From Oscheius onirici (taxonomy: Eukaryota; Nematoda; Chromadorea; Rhabditida; Rhabditidae), in contig OW051469.1 of NCBI GenBank assembly GCA_932521025.1, positions 3,484,398 to 3,548,397 of the forward strand: a stretch of DNA of 64,000 bases. Reading direction: 5' to 3'. Shown piece after piece: positions 53,787 to 64,000 of the stretch. The notes beneath the pieces were generated by a model. The model saw only the letters and a list, made by a program, of their open reading frames with translations. It did no database searches and was not told where the DNA came from. Made by a program: the position numbers and the translations under genes. Every line of letters begins with the position of its first letter. The stretch's first letter is position 1.

Positions 53787-56285
53787 CTACTCGAAAGCGT
53801 AGAAAAAGATATCGATTACGGAATTCATAAAAACTCGTGCGAAGCACGTCTCAGCTTCAAATAGCAAATGTTTCTGATGCTTAACGTCTAAACTGTCTGT
53901 TGAATCTTCACGGCGATGAATTTCGGGATGTCCGGGCGTATTCAGAATATCTCTTTCCGTAGCATGTTCGGGGAGCGTGAAGCAGTCGTATACAATGTAT
54001 CGCCGAGAAATTAGCCGACCTCTTCTACCATCTAACAGTGGTCGTTTCCTCTCCAGTAGCCAGAGATCATACTCTGGGGTATCGAGATCAGGAAAGTTCG
54101 GTGGATTCAGTAGCCAGTCCTAAAATATATATGTGCATCAACCAAGATCATACCTCCAGATATGTTAGTATATCGGTCGGTCTTAAACCATGATTATTGC
54201 CGACTGTCATCTCCTGAACATTTCGCAAGGAGAGGTTCACGGGGAATGCACAAGAAAAAAAAGAAGTAACAGAGATGTATTGAATTGGCTGAAATTGCGA
54301 TGTTGTAGTCCATTATGATGTATACCTTGTCTAAAAGTGCTGGCTGGTCGAAAAATGGCAGGCATAAGTTCTCCACGTTGATGCTGTCGATCCGTTTTGT
54401 AGCTGAAACTAGTCTTAGATAGATAGATATATTCATTTGTCGTATGGGACAAACATTGGTATGGAAATGGAAAGGGAGGGGAGCAGAGGGCGATTTTAAT
54501 ATGGCGAAATTTGGTCCAAACACAGATGCACTCAAGGCTTTGCCAATGACCGGGACGATAGTGCTACAAAGCCGTAAAATGAGAAAAAGTAAGGAGAAAG
54601 TCTCAATTAGAATACGTTCCTTGTCTTATCTCAAAATACACCTCTCTGGGCTACAGAGTAGCACCCCCCCCCCCCCCCCAAGCCACCAATGGTGCGTTAT
54701 ATGGCACATAACTTGCTTGAGACTGGCCTGAAATCCAGAAACAGTGGCAGAGGTTATGGTCACATTAACCACGGGCGGCAACGCTCAATCCTATCTATGC
54801 GCTTTTGGCCAAAAATTTTGAAATGCCAATAATAAAAAGACTCAAGTTCGGGCAAGGGAAAGGGGATAAATCACATGTAATAGTCTTCTTGGGTGAAAGG
54901 TGGGCTTTGCTAGTCCAGCAGCCTAAGTAGGGCGCAAGAATGTAGATTTACGTGCTGAATAAAAGTAGAACGCTCTAAATTAATTAGTCTTACTGATTTG
55001 TGCAGTATAGAAATTTAGATCCTGGCAGAATACCACACAAAAAAGCTAAGTGAAAAAAATCACATAAAAACCTAATAAATAAAAGGTTCTTGTGGAGTAC
55101 ATGGGCGACTTCATCCATAATCCAGAAAGTACAATTATTAGCACAAAGTAGTACAAAATATAACAAAAGTATAACTTGTCAGGCAAAATAATCACTCGGA
55201 TATCTTCTATGGATACCTTCTCTCTGGCTAGTACTGAAGCAGACCCCATCCAACTTCTACAAAACTATGGACTTTTGCCTACTCAGAAAAACTGTGCCAA
55301 TATTGCTCAATTTTGGTTTTAACTTATTATTACTATACTTTTTGTTATTGAACACTAGGACGTTTTACTAGTTTAGAGCAGTCGTCTACGACGGCTTTCG
55401 CCGCTCTTTCACACGTACGTGACAACGGCTGTCCAAGTTTTGATTACCAAACCCCATTGCGTTTTAGATAGTTCAGATTCCCCCAGACACGTTCCCCTCA
55501 AAAAAAAACTATCTCGTTCGATAAAACATTAACATGACAAAACTTGACATGTTACGCTAGTCTCGACAACTGTGCGGATACCCCTACAGACAGGTGGACG
55601 AACGGACACCATTGCACTTTAGTATAGAATAAAAATTATGTCCTATACTTACCTCGAAGAATGTCAATGTTGATCGAATCGATTAACCTGAGATGCAGTT
55701 TTTCAAAAGAGTCGGCAGGAAAAGTATTCAGTAAACTCGTCTCGCTATTATTATTGATGGTCTAAATTACCAGTTTCAAGAATAAAAGAAAATTATTACC
55801 GTTTCACACCCCCGGATCGTTGCCAGTTCCAGAAAGCTGTGAATCATTCCGGGAAAATCGACGTTTTTGTAATCTGAAAGTATTGTTAACGAGATTTTGT
55901 ACTAACTCACCTGTCGCTTTGAACAATTTTTGCAGGAATGATTGTCCTCCTTTACTATTAGCTACGCTCACTTTACCATTGTTTATCTCAGCCAGTATTG
56001 AAAAGTTCTTCTCGAATCCGTCGTCTTGTTTCGGCGTGAATTTTAGGCTGAGCGAATCGACGTTCTGAAAAGTTCTTCTCGTGAAAACTATTTCAAAGTT
56101 CTTACCGATTCCAAAATTAGGTAGAAACACGGCTTGGCCATTTTGGTTTTATTAGAGAGAGCCGCATATTGTAGGGCCCGACAGGTAGACATGGCTGACT
56201 TTAGATCCCAGAAGTGGAGATACGACTCGATTTTGGCGAGAAGTTCTAATGGGAGGTCAGTCAACTGGATCTCTTGGCGATCCAT
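53787..56285 (-). CDS. F-box protein A
   Basis: Starts MDRQEIQLTDLPLELLAKIE at 56285; residues 7-45 are an F-box (LTDLPLELLAKIESYLHFWD, LKSAMSTCRALQY), which binds SKP1 in SCF ubiquitin ligases. Exons: 56285-56106, then about 56066-55910, 55870-55800, 55760-55655, 54403-54327, 54290-54155 and 54120-53787. The rest is a family-specific substrate domain (SFEKLHLRLIDSINIDIL, FPVNLSLRNVQEMTV) and a shared last exon from DWLLNPPNFPDL to FARVFMNSVIDIFFYAFE. The intron of about 1.25 kb holds the Helitron-like copy at 55374-55620 and a poly-C tract. The substrate is unknown; such nematode F-box families evolve quickly. Confidence 0.85.
54664..54679. repeat. Poly-C tract (16 C)
   Basis: Uninterrupted C run inside the long intron of F-box gene A; the second such tract in the window. 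Confidence 0.9.
55374..55620 (-). repeat. Helitron-like repeat, inverted copy of 61-330
   Basis: Reverse-orientation match to 61-330 with the same motif order; its terminal hairpin (near 55380) is GTCGTCTACGACGGC, slightly decayed. It is inserted in the long intron of F-box gene A. Confidence 0.7.
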
Positions 56286-56329
56286 CTGAAATTTTTTCGA
56301 CAAATTTGATAGAAAACAGAAAATAAAAG

Positions 56330-56470
56330 AGTAGATGGGCTACACAAGCTAGGAATGAGGGGTTTCCAACAATATGGCTGTTATCAGCCGGTGACCTGGC
56401 AGCAAACTGTTGATAGTCAGCTGCGATGACCAATCATTTAACGGCGCACACTTTATCAGATGTCAAAAAA
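56330..56470. repeat. Inverted partner of 61290-61440
   Basis: AGGAATGAGGGG, ATATGGCTGTTATCAG, CAAACTGTTGATA and GCGCACACTTTAT recur in reverse order and orientation at 61290-61440. The two copies bracket F-box genes B and C. Confidence 0.8.
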
Positions 56471-56857
56471 TTCAAATTCGAGGTTCTAAATTTCTTCTAT
56501 TGCATTTCCTTGAACTTTTTATTGGTATCCTCACAAATACAATTGGTTTACACAGGCAGACTGGTTTCAGGTAACTTTCTGGTGATTCACAAAATTTGGT
56601 TCGGTCAAGTGCGAATTAAAGGGACACTAAAGGGAATTGGCCCGCGCTTTCTTCATAGAACTTTTTTCAAATCAAATTGGCGGGAATTTAGCTGCGTAGG
56701 ATGATACAGCATGTAAATGATGGATACTCAGTCAACCAAAAAGCGCGGGGCCAATTCAAATTATACTCCCTTTTTTTGAACAGACTAGTTATAGGGGGAG
56801 TGGTAATGGCATATCCAGTTGTATCTTGCAGAACACCAGGGAAATGTACAATACGAG

Positions 56858-59141
56858 CTACTCAAAAGTATAGAAATAGATATCTATCGTGGAGAAAGTA
56901 TAGACTCGTGCAAAGCACGACCCATTTTGGGCTTCAAAGACAAAATGGCACAGACTTTTTTCTTCAAGACTGTCCGTGTTCGTCCAATTTTCACTGAGAC
57001 GGTAAACTGGATTCGGCGGCAAGCTTCGAAAGAAGCCATTGAGATATTCTTCCCACAGCATTCCGCCGTAGCCAATGTGTCGGTGTGAAAAAATACGTCC
57101 AGTTCTACTTCCTAGCTGTGGAATGTGCCTCTCCGGGCAAATTGCATAACAAAAGCCAGGCATGCTTGGTGGATCCATCAGCCAGTTCTGAAACATCTAA
57201 TAATTACTTTTCTATTGAAAAATTAACCTCAAGAAACTGTTCAATGTCAGTTGGTGTCAGAAAATCTCCGTCTACTTTAAGTCCTTGAATGTTCCGCAAT
57301 GCGAGATTAACGGGAATAAATGGAGTGTCGACATCAACGGATTTAATCAGCTGAAAACAAGCGTTGGCAGAAGTACGATACACATCACACCTTATCGACA
57401 AGTCCTAGTTTATCGAACAATGGTTCGGAGCAAAATAATGAGACGGTGATGTTGTTAATCGTCTTTGCAGCTGAAAAAAGACGTTTTACAAAAGAACAAA
57501 TGAACGCGAGACTATTCTTCCGCGGAAGAAAAGACCACCTTCCGCGGAGGGGACTATTCTTCCGCGGACGAATCGCCCATGCGCCACTTTTCCGCCGAAG
57601 AGAAGACCGCTTCTCTTTTCCTTTTCAAGCGGTAAATGCATCGACAAACAAACAAAACAAAACGACAAACAAATCAAAGCTATCTCAAACAATCCTCGAG
57701 ATACGACTGTTTCAAAATGGCCACTAACAGCAAAAAGTGACAAGTTTAGGAAAATTTAAACTTTTGAAGCACAACACCGCACACTCTGGTCTTGTGCACA
57801 GGAATTGGGCCTCTAAAATTCTATGTCGGAAGGGTATTGAGATGTCAGGAGGATGAGATATGTCGGAGTTATAGACGAAAAAAATGCAAATCGGGAAAAA
57901 TTACACTCAATAATTCAGGCCGTACAACCAGAGGAATAAAGCAAATCGTCTGATATTTTAGGGAAATAACGGTCTCTCATAGGCCTAATATTAGCCAAAA
58001 ATTCAGACCTGGACAATGCATGCGCGAGGCGCTTGGTCCGAATAGGAAATAATGTCCATACCACCCTGTATAAAGGGTTATCCCTATTGCTGTGCATCTC
58101 ATTGTCAGTTAGGTTGTAAAAGTCATAACTTTCATTATTTGTAGCAAAAATCGAACTTCGTTATGGGAAATCCGGTCATAAAGTTATGCTGTGACCTTTT
58201 GGTGGCCGAAATCAGAAGCGGTCTATGCTTCCGCGGCCGAAATTAAAAGCGGTCTTTTCTTCCGCTGAAGAATGGCGCATGTGCGATTCTTCCGCGGAAG
58301 AATAGCCCCACTAAACTACATCCCGGGGATGTTTAGTCCCTGCGCCGACGTGAATTGCGTAAACTCACTTTTGAGAAAGTCGATGTTGTTCGTCTCGTGC
58401 AAACTGAGGTGCAAGAATTCGAAAGAATCGGCAGGAAACGCATCCAGCAAACCAGCTCTACTATTATTTCCAACGGTCTAAATGCCAATATTATTAGAAA
58501 AGTGGAAAAAACCGCATAGCAATCTTTAATTGTAGCCAGCTGAAAAAAAATGACGGAATAATCCGGAAAAGTCGACATTGTCATAGTCTAAAAGTACAGT
58601 TAGATATACCTGGCGAGCGAACTTACTTTTTGAAGGGAAAAACTTTTCGAAAAAAGAGCGTCTTCCCTTCCTATCATTGAAGCTCACTTTATCATTGCTC
58701 AAATCAGCCAGTATATAAGACTTTTTGGCAAAGTCGTCGTCATCTTCTTTTTCCAAACTAAAAGACGTTGTCGACGAGCACAAAAATGGAGTCGCTATCG
58801 ACCCCTCACCGCATAGCTTAAACTTCAATAGAAGCCTTCTACGACTCTAAAATCAGTTGGAACTATACGCTTAATTGAAGTAACTTTACCAGAAAATCAA
58901 TGGTGAGATCGAAGGAAGGCTTGGCAATGACTGACGGGTATGTGAGAGCGACGCTTCGAATTTTTCGGCAGGTAGCCATTGCGGAGCGCACGTCCCGATG
59001 ATCCAGATTGGACAAAATGATCAAAATTAGCTCCGATGACAGTTTTTCAAATTGTGAGGGCTCGTCATTGACCTGGTAACAGCTTCTTTTCCCAACCGAA
59101 TAGTCCTCAACTGAATCAGCTTTCCTTTTTCTGTCAGTCAT
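56858..59141 (-). CDS. F-box protein B
   Basis: ATG at 59141 (MTDRKRKADSVEDYSVGKRS). The F-box is at residues about 30-70 (FEKLSSELILIILSNLDHRD, VRSAMATCRKIRS). First exons: 59141-58890, 58846-58627 and one from 58587. Later exons contain IPVNLALRNIQGLKVDG (about 57350-57230) and the shared last exon NWLMDPPSMPGF ... FARVYTFSTIDIYFYTFE ending at 56858. An acidic insert (KEDDDDF) and the ADLSNDKVSF segment match gene A (AEINNGKVSV). Large introns contain inverted TTCCGCGG-rich arms (about 57510-57615 and 58205-58312). An SCF substrate receptor is inferred. Confidence 0.82.
57510..58312. repeat. Foldback repeat with CTTCCGCGGAAG arms
   Basis: Arms of about 100 bp rich in TTCCGCGGAAGA and CGCATGTGCG / GCCCATGCGCC, inverted, with about 590 bp between them. 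It is inside an intron of F-box gene B. No transposase. Confidence 0.7.
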
Positions 59142-59331
59142 TCTGAAGACTTTCACAAAATTAATTAGAAAAATTCGAAGAAAACAGATACGAAAAGGTT
59201 GTTATATCAACAAAAAGAGGAAACTGGATTATAAACAAATGCTGCATGAGGCGCAAACAGTTTGCTTCGAGGTGTTAGTTTTCGCGCCGAGACGCCCAGC
59301 TATCTGGTCACCGACTATTTTCTCACCGCCG

Positions 59332-59382
59332 TTAATTTTACCACCAGCTCAAGATTTATTCTTGAGCTGGTGGTAAAATTAA
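59332..59382. repeat. Perfect 23-bp hairpin between divergent F-box genes
   Basis: 59332-59354 and 59360-59382 are exact reverse complements (arm begins TTAATTTTACCACCAGCTC) around the loop TTTAT. It is located in the shared 590-bp upstream region of F-box genes B (minus) and C (plus). Confidence 0.9.
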
Positions 59383-59728
59383 GGTTCGGCCGTCGATCAT
59401 CACAGAAGACATGAACAAAGCTTTTATCACTTTCTTGTTGAAGAATCTCGGGAAAGGGCGCAGGAACCGGAAATTTTTGCACGCTATCGGGTCTCATATC
59501 ATCGTCCACCAGTTCTTTGCAATTTCTCACTTAGGATTTCTAGTATACTAGCTAACTTTCTTGTTTACATTCACCTTAAAAACTCACCATGGTTCTGCAT
59601 TTTCAATCATGATTTTGCACTAGATTTCCATATGAAAGCTTACCCAAAAATTTCGGCTTTTCTGTCGATTTTGCGTGAACGCAAGTCGTTCATCTTCTTC
59701 TCTACACTCTCAAAGTCCCTTTTTTAGA

Positions 59729-61067
59729 ATGAACGAGCTCCTAGTTACCGACCTTCCTCTGGAGATGCTGGCCCGCATTGAATCGTTCCTTCCTTTTAGT
59801 GATCTACGGACAGCTATGACTACCTGTACGAGGCTTCAAAAGTCTGCTTGCTTCTATTCATCGAGCCTACCGAAACCGATCTTTGATGTTGAAATCCGGG
59901 ATTACATCAGACTACATCACTACATCGAATTCGGTTTCAAGCTCTTGGAACACGAAGAAGATGAAGGCTGTACGAAATTCTTTTCAGTCCACCTGGTTTC
60001 GGTGGTCAATGAAGAAGTACAGCTTAAATATCCTCATAAATACCGTCTCTTCCAAGAAAAATTCCTACCGTTTACCCGTAAGTCATACTTTCAGTCCGAT
60101 ACCATTTTCTAGGCGAAACTATGAGACTTTCGGAGCTGATGAAGCACTTTCTGAAGAAGGCTACTATCAGGACATGCACAGTCGTATGCATTTTCTTTAT
60201 CTCAAACCTATTAATTTTCAGAAAGTAATCAATATCTCTGCCGAATTTCTGCGAGAAACTTTTCCCATTGACGCCTTCCAGAAACTGACTTTCACCGTGT
60301 ATCAACCAGATGATCTCGTTCTAGTTCAAAGTAGGTACCCGAAGCTAGAGCTTGAAACCGGTCCCGGTTGCCAGCTCTGTCCGTATTTAAACATTTTACA
60401 GATGGGTGATAAGGACCAGTCGAGAGAGAGAGACACACACACACTTGTGAAAACATTATTTTGCTTCAGGCGCCAGAAGCATCGATACGCTCCACATTTA
60501 TCACATTTCTCAACCTATTCTCGACGAGTTCATAAACACAAAAAAGGTATTCATCGGGGATTGAGGGAGTAACTGAATTTCAGACGATAAGATACCTGAA
60601 ACTGGAGCGATCCTCTTCAAGCGTCTCATTACCATCTATCAATTCGCTACGGAATGTGCAGAAAATTGATGAACGCGAGCTCGACCTAACAACACCCGAT
60701 ATTGTTGCTTTCATCAAGGTTATAAAAAACGAATACGAAAAATAACTTGAGTCTATTTTAGGACTGGCTTCACGACCCACCAAGCCTTCCAGAACTTGTC
60801 TATGATGAATGCCAACCGTTTGGCATGCAGATGAAACAGTCAGGCATTCGAACTGGTCGATTCGTTGCTCGAAGGCGATTTCGTTGCAACAATTTGATCG
60901 AAGATCATATCCGGAACTTGCCTCTGGACCCTGCTTTCTGTTTGAGAGAAGAATTTGCTGAAACTATTGGAATGAGATACAAAAGACATTTTGTCTTTGA
61001 AGCTGAACATGCCTTCGCTCGGGTGTTCACGGAAGAGCAACTCAATATATTCTTTTATACTTGTTAA
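59729..61067 (+). CDS. F-box protein C
   Basis: ATG at 59729, directly after TTTTTTAGA, which looks like a splice acceptor (spliced-leader or upstream exon). The F-box is LLVTDLPLEMLARIESFLPF, DLRTAMTTCTRLQK. Exons: 59729-60076, about 60114-60178, 60221-60331, 60470-60546, 60583-60719 and 60763-61067. Segments FPIDAFQKLTFTVYQPDDL and SLPSINSLRNVQKIDE align with FPADSFEKLHLRL and NLSLRNVQEMTV of gene A. The last exon (DWLHDPPSLPELV ... FARVFTEEQLNIFFYTC) is the family hallmark. It is head to head with gene B. Confidence 0.85.
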
Positions 61068-61289
61068 CTCGTATCAAGTTCTTGTGTTCATGCTTCAAAA
61101 AAAATAAAAAACCTTTTTCACCCAGCTGAGAGAGCAGGATGCAGAGGTAAAGAGAAGTCGATCGTGATCGAAGAAACACGGTAATGTCCACATGCGCATA
61201 AGATATGGTGAAAAGAACTTGAGAATGAAAAAATGGCTTTGCCATCACATCCAATTTGATACAGGCAGCACTTTAGAACCTCGAAATTG

Positions 61290-61440
61290 ATTTTTGGGCA
61301 ACTAATAAAGTGTGCGCCGTCGAATGAGTCAGCTGGTTATCAAAAACAGTTTGCTGTCAGGCCACCGCCTGATAACAGCCATATTGTTGTATCCCCTCAT
61401 TCCTAACTTGTCCAGCCATCGTCTTCTTACTCTTTTTTTT
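61290..61440. repeat. Inverted partner of 56330-56470
   Basis: Carries CCTGATAACAGCCATATTGTT and CCCCTCATTCCTAACTTG, the reverse of the copy beside F-box gene A. Confidence 0.8.
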
Positions 61441-61484
61441 CTGTTTTCAATCTAATTCTAAGAATTAAAGAAACGGTGTCCGAA

Positions 61485-61655
61485 ATTTAATCCAGAGATT
61501 AAATGAAGGTTTGGCCATAACAGACGGGTTTTTTGGGAGCCACGCTACGAACTCTTCGACAAGTTGGCATGTCTGCTCTCACGTCCCGATGATTTGGAGT
61601 AGAAAGAATGTTTATAATTAGTTCCGTGGATATTCTCAAAAATTATATGAAGGCT
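61485..61655 (-). pseudogene. F-box relic
   Basis: On the minus strand STELIINILSTPNHRDVRAD, then MPTCRRVRSV and KPVCYGQTF follow the F-box of gene B (SSELILIILSNLDHRDVRSA, ATCRKIRS, IAKPSF). No start and no downstream domain remain. It shows that the cluster once held a fourth member. Confidence 0.75.
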
Positions 61656-62395
61656 CAGTGGTCTTGCCAGTTATCGCGCCGAGACGCCCAGCTGGCTGGT
61701 CAGCGCCCAGTTTCTCACCGCCAAATTACAAAAACACTCTGTCTCTCTGTCTCTCTGATTCATATTTCGCCAATCGCAAGCTCATCACCATCTTCACTGC
61801 TCCTCGCTACTAGGCCGATCTGGCCAACGCTTAAACTGAGAATCGCTGGACAATTTTTTGACCAGCGATTCATTTCAGGAAGGAGCATAAGTATCGATAC
61901 TTTTGGTCATAACTTTTTTGTCTTTCAACTAAATCAGGTTTACTTTTTTTTTTAGAAAAAAGGGCTAAGTTAGCTCTATTTGATGGTGTATAAAGCTCAG
62001 ATACATCAGTTGAAAATTTTCGAACACCACTCCAAAAGGTGAAATTTAGATCGATAGTTTTGTCAGCGCTGGCGTCACAGAGCATACCTCAGGAAACTGT
62101 CAACGTAGTTTTGTTGCCGGTAACAAATAAGGTAGCCAGCCGAGAGCCGATTCCTCAGAATTTTTTTCTCGCTGAGCTGCAGAGGGTCAAACTTTCGAAA
62201 GTGGCCAACTTCAGAGGCATGCACAGCGCTTATCAAATCGAATTGAACAAATCAACCGATGCACCCTGAAAGAGCTTAATCTGGGCTACAAAATCATGTA
62301 AAGAACAGAAATGGCCCAGTAGAAAATTTTCAAGAAACGCGACTTCCAAGATCGACGCACTTCACCATGATGGAGGTGTCATACCATATCCAGCG

Positions 62396-62620
62396 TAAAC
62401 TTGCTGTCCACAGTTTAAACTTTCTGTCCATAGTCTAAATTTGCTGTCCACAGTCTAAACTTGCTCTCCATATCGTAAACTTGCTGTCCACAGTCAAAAA
62501 ATTGCTGTCCATTAGTCATAGATATTTCCCACAGACAGAGTCACAGATATTTTCCACGGCTGCCCTGTCCACAAAAGTCACAGATATTTTCCACAGGAAA
62601 AGTCACAGCAATTCAGTGTC
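62396..62620. repeat. Degenerate tandem repeat (CTGTCCACAGTCTAAACTTG)
   Basis: Five or six imperfect units of about 20-23 bp from 62396 to 62515, followed by a second unit, TCACAGATATTTTCCACA, repeated about three times to 62615. No coding frame. Confidence 0.85.
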
Positions 62621-62806
62621 AAAGGAAAAGAAAACCCAATGAACAGCTGCGATTTGAGTAGTAAAGCGTCAGACTTCGTTTGTGAAACTCTTTAAAACTG
62701 GCAACGAAATCACAATTGCTTTTTTGTAAACTTTAATTGAATATAAACACAGTTTTGTTTAAACTTTAGTCGACAAAAGTATGAGAATTTAACAGTGATC
62801 AAGAGG

Positions 62807-63900
62807 TTAAAAGTGTTGTAGGACTGAACAAAAGGCAAGGGGATCAATAACGGCATCGATATCACCATTGTAACCGGAATAGTCTATAGGATAACACCTA
62901 TGTATAAACTCGTGCTGGAATGGGACTAGATCGGACAAAAACTGAACGTTCAGAAACATCTGCACAAGATTATGATGCTGCCCCAGTTTCACAACAAGGT
63001 AAAAATGGTCTGTGCTGGGCACAAAATACAGGTTGAAGTCTCTGATCTGGAAGCTGAAGCAGTCTGCCAAATTTTTCGCAATAACTTCTGCTTGTTCACT
63101 AGACCATCCTTCAATTACTTTAGCCTTCTGATTCCATCCCTCTGAACGCCACTCCTGAAACCATTTTTGTCTGTATACCATAGCAAAAACCTGAACAATT
63201 CTCACAACGTCCCAGTTATGAGGCAGGCAGCTAATGTAGATGCGAGGTGCCGAGTCCAGCAGTTCTTTTGGGGAGTCGATTGTGCTGCATTTAGCATCGA
63301 AACACAACATTTTTGGTTTCTAAAACTGTCGTGGAAGAAGTGAGGTGAGACGGGGCTGACTCGAGATAAAAATGTTCGGTTTTGAACAAGGTCACTTTGC
63401 AAAAATCTTGGCAGAGTATCTAATGTTTACACTTTATATCAATTTGGTTATAGCACACAAAAATTGGTTACTCAGCCGAGATTTTTGCAAAGTGACCGTT
63501 TTTTTTTTTCAAATCGAATATTTTTTACCGCGAGACAGCTGCGGTGAGACAGATAGCCAGAAAGACAAAGACATGGAGACTGAGGTTCCTACCAATTTTT
63601 TAACAATCGTCCAGTCCTCCAAAAGAGCATGAGAACAGTCTTCTTCCCCATATGTATCATTGAAACAGATTTCGTCAAGGCCTCTCATCCACGGTGCCAG
63701 ATCTATCTCAGAATTCCTACAGAGTGCTATTTGTAAGTGCAGAAACGGCCACTTCATTTGTTCAAAGACATGCCAGAACGATTCGTAATTTAAACCGTAG
63801 CAAGAGTGGGTAAATGTAAAAGGAAGCATCGAAAACGGGTCGTTGATGGGAGTCAGGGGATACACGTCTCCATTACGAGTATGTAACCTCTCCGTACACT
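62807..63900 (-). CDS. Orphan-family protein, 5' end beyond the window
   Basis: Two exons are visible, about 63900-63589 and 63315-62807. The first opens after an ATTCAG acceptor (LHTRNGDVYPLTPIND, FTFTHSCYGLNYESFW), so at least one more exon lies beyond 64000. The second ends YNGDIDAVIDPLAFCSVLQHF-stop. Its C-terminal 130 residues (FQEWRSEGWNQKAKVIEGW ... FLSDLVPFQHEFIHRCYPIDYSGY) align with the C-terminal module of the gene at 15702. The intron contains an inverted repeat (63390-63496). Function unknown. Confidence 0.7.
63390..63496. repeat. Inverted repeat in intron
   Basis: GGTCACTTTGCAAAAATCT (63390 on) is matched in reverse at 63478-63496, spacer about 60 bp. A small foldback insertion. 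Confidence 0.8.
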
Positions 63901-64000
63901 GAATCTACGAGTCTTTCAAACTATTTTTGAGTACTAGCCACATGTTCTCCCTTGCTGGTTATATTAATCTCCCGTTTGCTGGTTATATCTGTATTTCTGA

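Noticed and set aside
62396-62620. CRISPR-like array
   Set aside because: Units are contiguous and degenerate with no unique spacers, and the genome is that of an animal.

Overview
The window looks like nuclear DNA of a nematode. Genes are split by many short introns (about 38-60 bp) with GT donors and a TTTTCAG-type acceptor. The families are nematode-typical: a DB-domain protein, ShK-peroxidase, TIL-type inhibitors, fast-evolving F-box proteins and a receptor-L-domain/phosphatase-like receptor. Repeats fill most of the space between genes. All exon limits were read by eye from splice signals and open frames, so individual junctions can be off even where the gene family is certain.

Layout. 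1-4300: repeats only (a Helitron-like end, two large foldback elements, tRNA-like promoters, a broken hAT transposase). 4303-11283 (minus): WDHD1/CTF4/AND-1, a replication-fork scaffold whose long introns hold a SINE and a foldback element. 11926-12961 (plus): GOT1, a Golgi transport membrane protein. 13000-22000: a mosaic of partial GOT1 copies, a broken non-LTR reverse transcriptase, an orphan nematode gene (15702-17015), a MULE/FLYWCH remnant and repeats. 22455-28415: two DB-domain secreted proteins flank a gene with a receptor L domain, Thr-rich stalk, membrane segment and an apparently dead tyrosine-phosphatase domain. 30279-30397: an intact 5S rRNA gene. 30782-31328: a chimeric copy of the orphan gene. 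31766-39101: six tandem TIL-like secreted inhibitor genes, interrupted by a 5'-incomplete Kelch gene, each preceded by the same two-part upstream element. 39114-40850 (minus): gamma-butyrobetaine dioxygenase. 42384-44855: a small membrane protein and a WWOX-like short-chain dehydrogenase. 45038-46198 (minus): a candidate amidated neuropeptide precursor. 46954-47530: a 5S pseudogene split by a TA-flanked transposon. 48447-51752 (minus): a secreted ShK-heme peroxidase. 53787-61067: three F-box paralogues plus a relic. 62807-63900 (minus): a distant relative of the orphan gene, running off the window.

No shared pathway links the genes. Two themes recur: secreted cysteine-rich proteins (TIL, DB, ShK-peroxidase) of the kind used at nematode surfaces, gut and pharynx, and young lineage-specific families made by local duplication. 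The best candidates for new biology are the co-regulated inhibitor array with its shared promoter code, the neuropeptide precursor and the L-domain pseudophosphatase.
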